In this document: in pieces, positions 47,901 through 58,029 of the stretch
Position numbering within the stretch: the stretch's first letter is position 1
Layout of the letters: every line of letters begins with the position of its first letter
Assembly: GCF_026914265.1 (NCBI RefSeq)
Contig: NC_069123.1
Span: 49,546,949-49,610,948, forward strand
Direction: 5' to 3'
Source of the DNA: Mya arenaria
Taxonomy: Eukaryota > Mollusca > Bivalvia > Myida > Myidae
Length of the DNA: 64,000 nt
Program-made: the position numbers and the translations under genes
The notes under the pieces: generated by a model
Seen by the model: the letters and a program-made list of their open reading frames with translations, nothing else
The model's database searches: none
Told to the model about the DNA's origin: nothing

Positions 47901-49484
47901 GATAAAAAGTAGCATTATCACAAGACACATTATAAGCATTATAAGTATATATCAAAAGTTTCCGGTACGGATAGAAAAGTCCGACCCAGGGGCATGCTTA
48001 AACTGGTAACGAGGCTTGCAGAGTCACAGGCCACGCAACGTGCCCGAGGGTCGGATTTTCCTATTCGGGCCGGAAAAACATAATTGATATTTTTTCTTGC
48101 ACATCTAAAATTATCAAATTGTGGTAAAATTGATATAGAAATTGCACTTATGTACATTTTACGAACCAGCGCGTGCAACATCGTTTACTGACGTCATAAA
48201 CCGCAATTATTTTAGTTTAGTTTAAACATATTTATTTTACAACGACTGTGAAACAATTTATTACAACATTATATTAATCACTCTGTATGGCACGATATTA
48301 CGCGAGAGTGTTGTCTTGTATTGTGGGGGAAACCGGAGAACCCGGAGGAAACCCACTTGTCCGGCTTGGTGACCACAAACCAAACTCACATGCGCCCAAG
48401 CCGGGAATCGAACCCGGGTCGCCTAGGTGAGAAGCGAGTGTGCTAACCACTGCGCTAACCGGACAATCATATATTTTAAATATCTATTGATGTCAAATAG
48501 TTACTCTGAAAATCACGGTTTTTATGATTATTTATTTTCAATCTAAATCAAAAGTCTTGCATACTTATATATTTGATTGCGCTTTACTGAAATGGTTAAA
48601 TATACTTTTCATAAACCAAACAATAAAAGAAATAAAAAGTGACACGTGGATGCGCGTGACTCATCTAACATTGGGGGTGTAAGACGGGGTTTTCCAGCAC
48701 TGGTGACATAACCGGAAACACACGTCCAGTATGCAAAAATATCATAAGACGCTTGGTACAGGTGATAAGAAGCAGAAATATCACAAGACGCTTGGTAAGA
48801 AGAAAGGCAGCAATAGTGTAATGATTGTATAAGATAAAAGTTGTATGAGTTCTTATTTAAGTATCTATCATGTGTTTCCGGTAAGGATAGAAAACTCCGA
48901 CCCGAGGGCACGCGCGTAAGCCGGTAACGAGGCTTTCCGAGTTACCGGTCACGCAGCGTGCACGAGGGTCGGATTTTTCGATCCGGACCGGAAAAACATG
49001 ATTGTTTTTTTCTTGCATACCTAAAATTATGAATTAGTGGGAAAATTGACGTAGAAAACGTACTTTTGTACATTTCAGCAAAAAGGGCGTGCGACGTTGT
49101 ATACTGACGTCATAAAGCGCAGTCATTTTAAATCACTATCGACGTCAAATAGTTTCTTTAAAAATCGTGCTTTTACAATTATTTCTTTTCAATTCTAATT
49201 AAAAGTATTGTATACTTGTATTTTTTATTCCGCTTTATTGAAATAGCATAATATTATTTTCATAAACCATGCAACAAAAGTGGGCGGAAACCATATTTCT
49301 TTCTTAGAAAAGTGACCTACACCCTACTTCTTATAAGCAACCCAAAGCTAATTCTTTACATAAACCACCCTACATACAGTTTCATCCATATCCATATACG
49401 TCAATTTGATCAAAAGCGTCTCTTACCTTCCTTCGATATCTCCCCTTCGTTTTCACCACTGATCTTGAAATCGTCTGTTTGCAG
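44993..49484 (-). CDS. NLR-like NACHT protein, copy 1 (two visible exons)
   Basis: NACHT proteins are cytosolic signalling ATPases; in molluscs they form an expanded innate-immune family. The large exon 44993-47349 starts at an acceptor (TTTACTTCAG), not at a Met; a 58-nt exon at 49427-49484 (LQTDDFKISGENEGEISKE) joins it in frame with a GTAAGA donor. Numbering from MANHYRTTL-type text (47335): pre-NACHT segment PISPILGEKNAK / FYVAPKI, Walker A GEPGNGKST (about 75-83), Walker B CLIIADGLDEW (about 169-179), winged-helix-like region, then the leucine-rich-like C-terminus (LPSLPQLQSLVIHSTDIGEL, LLPPASITDITLYWVKMTAE). An internal repeat NNYGDIPLYLAHF / NNYGDMSLYISHF is unique to this copy. Upstream effector domain and start codon were not found. 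The frame is fully open, so a functional gene is plausible. Confidence 0.85.
47440..47940. repeat. 39-bp tandem repeats in NLR copy 1 intron
   Basis: Unit ACAAGACGCTTGTTACAGAA followed by GATAAGAAGCAGCATTATC. Because 39 bp is 13 codons, the minus strand gives hydrophobic repetitive frames (NKRLVIMLLLIIC-like); these are repeat artefacts. The same units occur in the intron of copy 2. Confidence 0.85.
47950..48085. repeat. Cruciform-type foldback repeat, copy 1
   Basis: TTTCCGGTACGGATAGAAAA then GTCCGACCC pairs with GGGTCGGATTTTCC then TATTCGGGCCGGAAA. There are four copies across the two NLR introns. Confidence 0.8.
48208..48464 (-). mobile_element. tRNA-derived SINE, well preserved
   Basis: Reading from 48464 downward: GTCCGGTTAGCGCAGTGGTT (A-box region), then GGGTTCGATTCCCGG (B-box), then a tRNA-unrelated body and an AT-rich tail. 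It interrupts a repeat whose uninterrupted relatives lie at about 49090 and 55070 (ACTGACGTCATAAA...ATGTCAAATAG), so insertion is direct. ATTTTA-like flanks suggest the target duplication. Confidence 0.85.
48870..48998. repeat. Cruciform-type foldback repeat, copy 2 (most symmetric)
   Basis: The outer stem TTTCCGGTAAGGATAGAAAA pairs with TTTTTCGATCCGGACCGGAA, and the inner stem CCGGTAAC pairs with GTTACCGG around GAGGCTTTCCGA. Inside the arms, GCACGCGCG faces CGCAGCGTGC. Confidence 0.8.
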
Positions 49485-49849
49485 CTGTCAACAAAACAGA
49501 TCAAGATATTAAGCATCCCATAATTCAAAGGCTATTTTACAAAATAATATAAACTATAAACTTATATTATAAAGACAAAATTTGAACGGAAAACAGTTTT
49601 ACTACATTAGAAAGTGTATGTACGTTGTCATAAAGGTGACATTTGTAAATAAAACTATTTTTTATCTCGTGATCACGACTAAATTACTCGTTCCCACGAC
49701 TTGCATGTTTTTGCCACGACTTAATAATTTCGAAGCCATCACTTCGTAGGTTTAAGACGTGGGAGGGTTCAGACCAGTTGACGATTTGTGTCATGGGTCT
49801 GTCATGGGTCGTGACCCATTGGTACGCTACCTTGGATTGGCCCCGCTTC

Positions 49850-50525
49850 TAATAAGGTCAAATAGGGACTCCCACCTACACTTAAGTCCGTTGATCTGAT
49901 TAGATGCAAGGTCAAATAGGGTCCCCGACCATCACTTAATTCCGGTGATCTACTAGTAATTAGGTACATGGTCAATAAGGGACTCCCACCAATACTAAAG
50001 TCCGGTGATCTAATTAGGTACATGGTCAATTAGGGATTCCCACCTATACTAAAGTCAGCTGATCTAATTAGGTACATGGTCAATTAGGGACTCCCACCTA
50101 TACTAAAGTCAGGTGATTCTAATTAGGTACATGGTCAATTACGGACTCCCACCTATACTAAAGTCAGGTGATTCTAATTAGGTACATGGTCAATTACGGA
50201 CTCCCACCTATACTAAAGTCAGGTGATCTAACTAGGTACATGGTCAATAAGGGATTCCCACCTATATTAAAGTCAGGTGATTCTAATTAGGTACATGGTC
50301 AATTACGGACTCCCACCTATACTAAAGTCAGGTGATTTTAATTAGGTACATGGTCAATTACGGACTCCCACCTATACTAAAGTCAGGTGATCTACCTAGG
50401 TACATGGTCAATTAGGGATTCCCACCTATACTAAAGTCAGGTGATTCTAATTAGGTACATGGTCAATTAGGGACTCCCACCTATACTAAAGTCAGGTGAT
50501 TCTAATTAGGTACATGGTCAAAATA
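49850..50525. repeat. 54-bp satellite array, short version (about 12 copies)
   Basis: Unit TCTAATTAGGTACATGGTCA, ATTAGGGACTCCCACCTATA, CTAAAGTCAGGTGA. It lies between the upstream exon of NLR copy 1 and the 3' end of NLR copy 2. Copies with TTCTAATT versus TCTAACT alternate. Confidence 0.95.
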
Positions 50526-50644
50526 TCAGTGGGTGAAACGTAAAGCCAACACGAGAGCAATTGAGATGCGAAAGAGTGGATGTGTTACAACGCTGAATGA
50601 CATCTTAGGCGTCACACTTTTTCCAGTGTTCAACAAAGGGTATT

Positions 50645-53600
50645 TCATGAAAATGTTAACATCAATAATACAGAAAGTAATTTACATTCGAGTAAATTTG
50701 TTTGATCCACCTGTACCTGTACTGTATTGTGTCCGAATATACTCAGATAGAATTTGAAATGAAGCCATCCACTCGTATTGTTAACGTAGAGAACCTCGAA
50801 TGACGGCGAACTGTCCATATGTTCTCGGATGTCTTTCATCTCACTGGCAGGTTCCACCGTGCAGTACTTCAACTTGCATGTAATGGTGTGTGGTATGTTC
50901 TTCATCGTCTCTATCAGACTCCGCACCGCCCCCGCTGTCATTGTCACCCACACAAGTGAAATATCGGTGATGGAGGCTGGAGGGAGGAGGTGGAGCTCAC
51001 CTAGATCTGTTTGCCATATGTCAAGGCGTTGTAACGGAGGGAGACTTGGTAGTGTATCCACAAGTAACTGGACATTCATAACGCTAACTAAATCAACACG
51101 TTGTAGTTTACTCCACCTTTGATCGTGTTTAAATAATCTAAATATGTACATTTCAACATTCGATGATACATTATCTAAGACACATGTTGTAATATGTGTT
51201 GGATCAACCTGCACACGTGTTGTATTGTCTCCCCCTATATACAGATATTCCAGCCTGTGACACTGGGACAGGTCATACTGCCCATCACGGAACAACAGTG
51301 TCACTGCTTTGAGGGAGTCGGAGGAGGATGTGATCACCTCCTGCACCTCTTCCCCGTTAATTTGATCATTGCATTCATAGATGTCTAGTGACTGAATACG
51401 TTCCTTGTTTATCATCATCAGCTTTTTTAACACTACGACATCCTTGTTTCTATGAATCCAGAAGTGTGTGAGATAGAGCGGTATGTCACCATAGTTGTTC
51501 GCCTTGGCTTCACGGTTCCCGGAGAGAATCAGGCGCTGAAGTAGTTTAGCCTCTCTACTGTCGATTGATGGTTGGAAGGGTGGTATAGAACAATTGATAC
51601 ATGAAGACATTTGTACACCGAGCTCGGGCTTCATTCCACATATGAAAATAAATGTCTGAGAAACATCTCCCAAGATATTTTCCTTATTATCGTGTTCGTA
51701 CTTGTTTAATAGCTGACTGAAGTCGTTTTCATTCAAACATAAATGAAGAGCCGCTAAAAACTCTTGAAGTGTTTTATGAAAGAATGAAAAGTGAGATGAT
51801 TTCTTGATCAATGAGTTGGATTTCTTCTCCGTGAGTAAGCCTGACTTCAATGCAAATTCAACCTGCTTCCTGCTTAAAAAAGCGTTGACTGTTTTGTTGC
51901 TGAAAACAACAGACAAATCTCTGCACTCTGAAAACAAAGTTGTGTATGCTAACTTTGCCAACGCAAGGTAAACCATGGGATTTTGCGTGAAGCATTCATG
52001 TTCCTTTAATACAGATGGCAGTTCAATTTCCGGAATGTTATGCCCGCTTTGCATATATATTAGTCTACATGATAGCATGTTTATCACGCCAGCATAAATG
52101 TCACACTTTGAATCGGTTAACGATTTGCCCTCGAACCACAGGCACACGAGCTGGGTGATACTGATAGGTGCTGTCAATAATCCTTTCAATAATCCTTTAA
52201 GATTCTTCTCTGACACCATTTCCATGAAATCCTTTGGTGTCCGTTCATCCTTATTTCCCTCATTAAGAATGTTGATGATATTTTCCACGAGTTGCCATGT
52301 GTCTGCTGCTCCTTCTATTTCAAGATATTTGTCGATCTTTGAATCCTGCACTCTAAACTGTGACATTCGCCAGGGACGCGTTGTCGTGAGGAGTGTGGCC
52401 TTGTTGGCCGAATTTCGGAAAGGGGTGACTTTTTCCTCAGTTTTGCAGGTACAGTTTACGTTTTCCGGATGGGTCCATTCGTCGAGGCCTTCAGCTATGA
52501 TTAAACATGTTTCACTTTCCAGCACCGTCTGCAATAGCCGGAAGCCATCATCGGCATCCATCTCGTGGTAGATTTTACGTACAAGTTGATCCTTGATCAT
52601 TTCTGCTAGATCACACGTTTTACCTGAATCTCGTAGGGTGACATGAAACAAAAATGCAAACTTTTTGAAGAAATCTGGGTCAGCAAAGCTCGTTTTAATA
52701 CCGACGTTTTCCTCCACTGGTAAATACTGGTGAGTCCAATCCAGGGCACACATTATGGAGAATGTGGATTTGCCATTGCCCGGTTCTCCAACAAGGAAAA
52801 CATTTCTGAGCAATTGATCTTCTTTTAAGAAAACATCTGAAAATTTTGCAATATTTTGACCGCTTTCTTTGTCGTCAATTTTGCCGATTTTTCGATGATC
52901 TTTCTCCACAATTTTCGGTGCCACGTAGAGTTTGTTGAGTTTGGCGTTCTTTTCTCCGAGAATGGGAGATATCGGCATGTCGGCCAAGGTGGTTCGGTAA
53001 TGGTTTGCCAAACGTAGTCGTAATCCTGAGGTAAATGTAAAGATATATCATTAAAAACATAAAAATAAGAACATATACGTTTGCATTATCACAAAACACT
53101 TGGTGAGAAAACAGGAATCAGTTTTGTGACAAGACGCTTGGTACAAAAGATAAAAATATAAAAATCAGCAATATCACAAGACCCTTGATGCAGACGATTA
53201 GTAATATCAACAGACGCTTGTTTAAGATGATAAGAAGTAGCATTATCACAAAACGCTTGTTACAAACAATAAAAAGCAGCATTGTCACAAGACGCTCAGT
53301 ACAGAAGATAACGAGCAGCATTGTCACAAGACGCTTGTTGCAGAAGATAAGAAGTAGCATTATCACAAGACGCTTGTTACATACAATAAAAAGCAGCATT
53401 GTCACAAGACGCTCAGTTCAGCAGATAAGAAGTATCATTAGGCAAAAAAAATAATTGTTTGTTTTGGGTAACCTTCCCAAAATTTCTTGGTAGGGATTTT
53501 TAAATTTTTAAATTTTTTTTTTTCAAAATCTGTCGTAAGTTCAGAGTGTTTTCTTGCACATGGCAGTCTTTCCTATATTACTGTCATTGCCTGACTTTGT

Positions 53601-56600
53601 TTTATCATATTAACAATAATTCTGATTAAAATCTGCATTTATCCACCCTTCGTAACTCTCTATTCGCTAACGACATTTTTTTTGCTCAGAAACGGAAACA
53701 AGAGCTGTCACAGTATGTGACGAATGCCCCCGAATGTGACATTGACCTACGAACAAGGTCAGTACATGAAAAGTTGATCTTGCCTTTACGTGTCAAATAC
53801 ATATGGCAAGTTATTTTAAATTGCCTCTGAACATAAAAAATACCACCCATACTTAACAACCTACACTGTTATGTCCTTATATTCAGAATTCCCTTGTGAA
53901 TAAACACTTAATGTATCTTTCACCTTAGAGGTAGGGACATGGGTCTTGCACACGACACGTCGTCTTCGTATGTGGAACACATGTAGCAAGTTATTTTAAA
54001 ATCTGTCCATACAAGGGAAAGTTACAGCCCGGACACGACAACCTATACCCTATGTCCTTGTATGCAGCACTCCATTGTGAAAAAACACTAAGTGTGACCT
54101 TGACCTTTGAGATAGGGACACGGGTCTTGCACGCGACACGTCGTCTTAGTATGTGAAACACATGTGGCAAGTTATTTTAAAATCTGTCCATACAAGGGAA
54201 AGTTACAGCCCGGATACGACAATCTATACTCTATGTCCTAATATGCAGCACTCCATTGTAAATAAACACTAAGTGTGACCTTGACCTATGAGGTAGGGAC
54301 ACGGGTTTTGCACGCGACACGTCGTCTTGGTATGTGGAACACATGTAGCAAGTTATTTTAAAATCTGTCCATACAAGAGAAAGTTACAGCACGGACACGA
54401 CAACCTATACTCTATGTCCTTATATGCAGCACTCCATTGTGAATAAACACTAAGTGTGACCTTGACCTTTGAGGTAGGGACACGGGTCTTGCACGCGACA
54501 CATTGTCTTGGTATGTGGAACACATGTGGCAAGTTATTTTAAAATCTGTCCATACAAGAGAAAGTTACAGCCCGGACACGACAACCTATACCCTATGTCC
54601 TTATATGCAGCACTCCATTGTGAATAAACACTAAGTGTGACCTTGACCTAAAACTAGTTAGGGTCGGCGCATTTTTATAGGTAGGGTCGGGTTACCCGAA
54701 ACGGACAAAAAAAATTTAAGGTCTTATTACAAGACGCTTAGTACAGAAGATAAGTAGCAGCAATATTACAAGACGCTTGTTGCAGAATATACGTAGCAGC
54801 ATTATCATAAGACGATTAAAAGCAGCATTATAAGTATATATCACAAGTTTCTGGTACTGATAGAAAAGTCCGACCCGGGGGCACGCGCGTAAGCTGGTAA
54901 CAATGCTTGCCGAGTCACCAGCCACGCAACGTGCCCGAGGGTCGGATTTTCCTATCCGGACCGGAAAAACCTGATTGATATTTTTTCTTGCATATCTAAA
55001 ATTATCAAATTGTGGAAAAATTGACATAAAAAACGCACTTATGTACAACCAGAGCTTGCGACATCGTTAACTGACGTCATAAACGTCAATTATTTTAAAT
55101 CACTATTGATGTCAAATAGTTACTCTGAAAATCGCGTTTTTATATGATTATTTATTTTCAATTTTAATCAAAAGTCTTGCACACTTATATATTTGATTGC
55201 GCTTTACTGAAATGGTTAAATATACTTTTCATAAACCAAACAATAAAAGAAATAACAAGAGGCACATCAGTGCCTGTGCTCCACTGGCCAAAAGATTCAA
55301 GCAAAGACCACCTAACGAACATTTTCGTCAAGTTTCATAGAAATACAATCATCAATTTTTGAGGAGAAGTTATTTATCATCGGTTTCGACGACAAGTCGT
55401 ATAAAGTTTTTTTTTATTTTTTTAGCTCTGGCAGCCATGGTGTGCAGTGGACTGGAACCATTTAACAAATTTTGGTTAATGACCACCCAAGGAACATTTC
55501 TGTCAAGTTTCATCAAAATCTGATCATCGGTTAACATTTAATCTGAATAGATTATGAAGCAAATATCTAACCTGAACAAGAACTGACGAGATAGAATCGA
55601 CTTGGTGTTTCACTTACACTTTTCGGCCATTTAAGTTACTAAAAATAGCTGTTTCATAAACTTTCAGAATGTCACTTAAACGAAAATTAATGTTCAGTCT
55701 ATATATACTTTCCTATGTATAAATGTAAGGTTTTTAAATTGATCTTTTTGTGAGAACTTTATGCTTATATGTTTACTCATAAATTATTATTGTTTAAAAA
55801 TTATTTAAAGATGCTATACGTGAAAAATTAAGACATTATTTTTTTTTCTATTAAAGGGAGGTAATTCAGTAGTAAAATGTAATCAAAGATATTAAAGCAT
55901 GGCATTTCTTTTCTAACCATGTTGATATTATTACAGTCTATTCAAGCAAGATGCCTTTTGTTTTTACATAGTACCCATAGGTTCTGAAAAACAAGGAGCA
56001 CTATTCCCAACAGAAGGATGTCACTCCCTATCACTGCATGAGCATCATAATAAAGAAATGTTTACTCAAACTGCAAGCTGCTCAATTGAAATAGGTATTT
56101 ACCTCAAGCATACAGTTTTATAATGTGGCAAAATAGTCGGACTACTAGATTGTCATTCGGACTAGTAAAATATGCCATTATGCTAGTCCAACTGGCTAGT
56201 AGGTTAAAAAGTTTTTCGTGAAGACTGCGGACGAGAAGTCCTTAAAGGTTTTTCTATTTTTAACTCTCGCAGCCATGTTGTGCAGCGGACCGGAACCATT
56301 TGGGCAATTTTGGTTAAAGGGCATCCCGATGAACATTTATGTAAAGTTTCATCAAAATCTGATAATCGGTTTCTGAGAAGATGTAGTTTAACGTTTTTTT
56401 TCTATTCTTAGCTCTGGTGCCCATGTTGTGCAGCAGACCAGAACTGTTTGGGCTAATTTGGTTAAGGACTACCCAAGTAACATTTCTGTCAAGTTTCATT
56501 GCAATACGATCATCGGTTTCTGAGGAGAAGTCGTTTAAAGGTTTTTCTATTTTTACCTCTGGGGGCCATCTTGTGCAGTGGACCGAAACCATTGAAGCAA

Positions 56601-57667
56601 ATTTGATAAAGGACCATCCAAGGAACATTTCTGTTAAGTTTCATCAAAATCTGATCATCGGTTTCTGAGAAGATGTTCTTTAAAGGTTTTTCTATTTTTT
56701 TGCCCTGGCAGCCATGTTGTGCAGCGGACCGGAACCATTTGAGCAATTTTGGTTAAGGACCACCCAAGGAACAATTCTGTCAAGTTTCATCAAAATCTGC
56801 CTATCCGTTTCAGAGGAGATGTCGTTTAAAGATTTTGCTATTTTTAGCTGTGGCGGCCATATTGTGCAATGGACCAGAACCATTTGAGCAATTTTAATAA
56901 AGGACCACCCAAGGAACATTACTGTCAAGTTTCATCAAAATCTGCCGAACCGTTTCAGAGGAGATGTCGTTTAAAGATTTTGCTATTTTTAGCTCTGGCG
57001 GCCATATTGTGCAATGGACCGGAACCATTTGAGCAATTTTGGTAAAGGACCACCAAAGGAACATTCATGTAAAGTTTTGTCAAAATCCGCTTATCAGTTT
57101 CAGAGGAGATGTCGTTTAAAGTAAAAGTTTACGCACGCACGCACGCACTCACTCACGACGGACAATCTGTGACGACATAAGCTCCATGGCCTTCGGCCAG
57201 TGGAGCTAAAAAGTGACACGTGGATGCGCGTGACTCATCTAACATAGGGGGTGTAAGACGGGTTTTTCCAGCACTGGTGACATAACCGGAAACACACGTC
57301 CGGTAGGCAAAAATATCATAAGACGGGTGATAATAAGCAGAAATATCACAAGACGCTTGGTAAGAAGAAAGGCAGCAATAGTGTAATGGTTGTATAAGTT
57401 AAAAGTTGTATGAGTTCTTATAAGTATCTATCATGTGATTCCGGTACGGATAGAAAAATCCGACCCGAGGGCACGCGCATAAGCCGGTAACGAGGCTTTC
57501 CGAGTTACCGGTCACGCAGCCTGCACAAGGGTCGGATTTTTCGATCCGGACCAGAAAAACAGTTTCATCCATATCCATATACGTCAATTTGATCAAAAGC
57601 GTCTCTTACCTTCCTTCAATATCTCCCCTTCGTTTTCACCACTGATATTGAAATCGTCTGTTTGCAG
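50645..57667 (-). CDS. NLR-like NACHT protein, copy 2 (two visible exons)
   Basis: Tandem paralogue of copy 1, very similar over most of its length. The large exon 50645-53025 begins at a TTTACCTCAG acceptor; the 58-nt upstream exon at 57610-57667 (LQTDDFNISGENEGEILKE) joins in the same phase. Walker A GEPGNGKST is intact. The Walker B segment is CLIIAEGLDEW, with Glu for the first Asp of copy 1. Differences: a small duplication giving LKGLLKGLL, loss of the extra NNYGD repeat and of the SWVNSSIP segment, and a longer C-terminus (HNTVQVQVDQTNLLECKLLS) that resembles an internal repeat start (NTTRVQVDPTHITTC), ending abruptly as if a further repeat had decayed. The intron is 4.6 kb against 2.1 kb in copy 1, owing to insertions. 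N-terminal effector and start codon were not found. Confidence 0.85.
53120..53438. repeat. 39-bp tandem repeats in NLR copy 2 intron
   Basis: Same unit as 47440-47940. The run resumes at 54725-54830 after the insertion at 53439, with single remnants near 57340. Confidence 0.85.
53439..54724. mobile_element. 1.3 kb insertion with GGGTTACC-type ends and internal 180-bp repeats
   Basis: The left end AGGCAAAAAAAATAATTG with TTTTGGGTAACC is matched by the right end GGTCGGGTTACCCGAAACGG then ACAAAAAAAATTTAAGGTC. These are the same end motifs as the MITE at 8043-8281. Inside are about five units of about 180 bp containing AGGGACACGGGTCTTGCACG, CACATGTGGCAAGTTATTTT and CACTAAGTGTGACCTTGACC. The intron of NLR copy 1 lacks it. 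Exact target duplication unclear. Confidence 0.7.
54850..54973. repeat. Cruciform-type foldback repeat, copy 3
   Basis: AAAAGTCCGACCCGGGGGCA and its partner GGGTCGGATTTTCCTATCCG, in the position equivalent to copy 1 in the other intron. Confidence 0.75.
55256..57206. mobile_element. 1.95 kb insertion with TAA duplication and internal 145-bp repeats
   Basis: The left flank AAATAA leads into CAAGAGGCACATCAGTGCC; the right end GGCCAGTGGAGC is followed by TAAAAAGTGACAC. NLR copy 1 (about 48628-48640) reads AAATAAAAAGTGACAC, the exact empty site with a single TAA. The interior has several roughly 145-bp units (GCCATATTGTGCAATGGACC, ATTTGAGCAATTTTGGT, GTCAAGTTTCATCAAAATCT). The end motifs match the element at 6111-6980. 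Encodes no recognisable protein. Confidence 0.85.
57430..57558. repeat. Cruciform-type foldback repeat, copy 4
   Basis: TTCCGGTACGGATAGAAAAA and its partner TTTTTCGATCCGGACCAGAA, with the inner CCGGTAAC/GTTACCGG stem, 50 bp from the upstream exon of NLR copy 2. Confidence 0.8.
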
Positions 57668-58029
57668 CTGTCAACAAAACAGATGAAGACATTAAGCATC
57701 CCATAATTCAAAGGCTATTTTACAAAATAATATAAACTATAAACTTATATTATAAAGACAAAATTTGAACGGAAAACAGTTTTACTACATTAGAAAGTGT
57801 ATGTACGTTGTCATAGAGGTGACATTTGTAAATAAAACTATTTTTTATCTCGTGATCACGACTAAATTACTCGTTCCCACGACTTCCATGTTTTTGCCAC
57901 AACTTAATTTCGAAGCCATCACTTCACTTCGTATGTTTAAGACGTGGGAGGGTTCAGACCAGTTGACGATTTGTGTCATGGGTCTGTCATGGGTCGTGAC
58001 CCATTGGTACGTTACCTTGGATTGGCCCC

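Noticed and set aside
47715..47939. Repetitive hydrophobic small proteins (NKRLVIMLLL-like)
   Set aside because: They are a by-product of the 39-bp repeat, whose period is 13 codons. The same happens at 53118-53405.
48380..48464. A genuine tRNA gene on the minus strand
   Set aside because: A and B boxes are present, but the sequence continues into a non-tRNA body shared with other copies at 2838 and 7790, so it is a SINE head.
49700..49780. Short ATG frame (MASKL...) upstream of the 58-nt NLR exon as the missing first exon
   Set aside because: Present in both units with an in-frame 3-bp difference, but no donor in the right phase was found before its stop.
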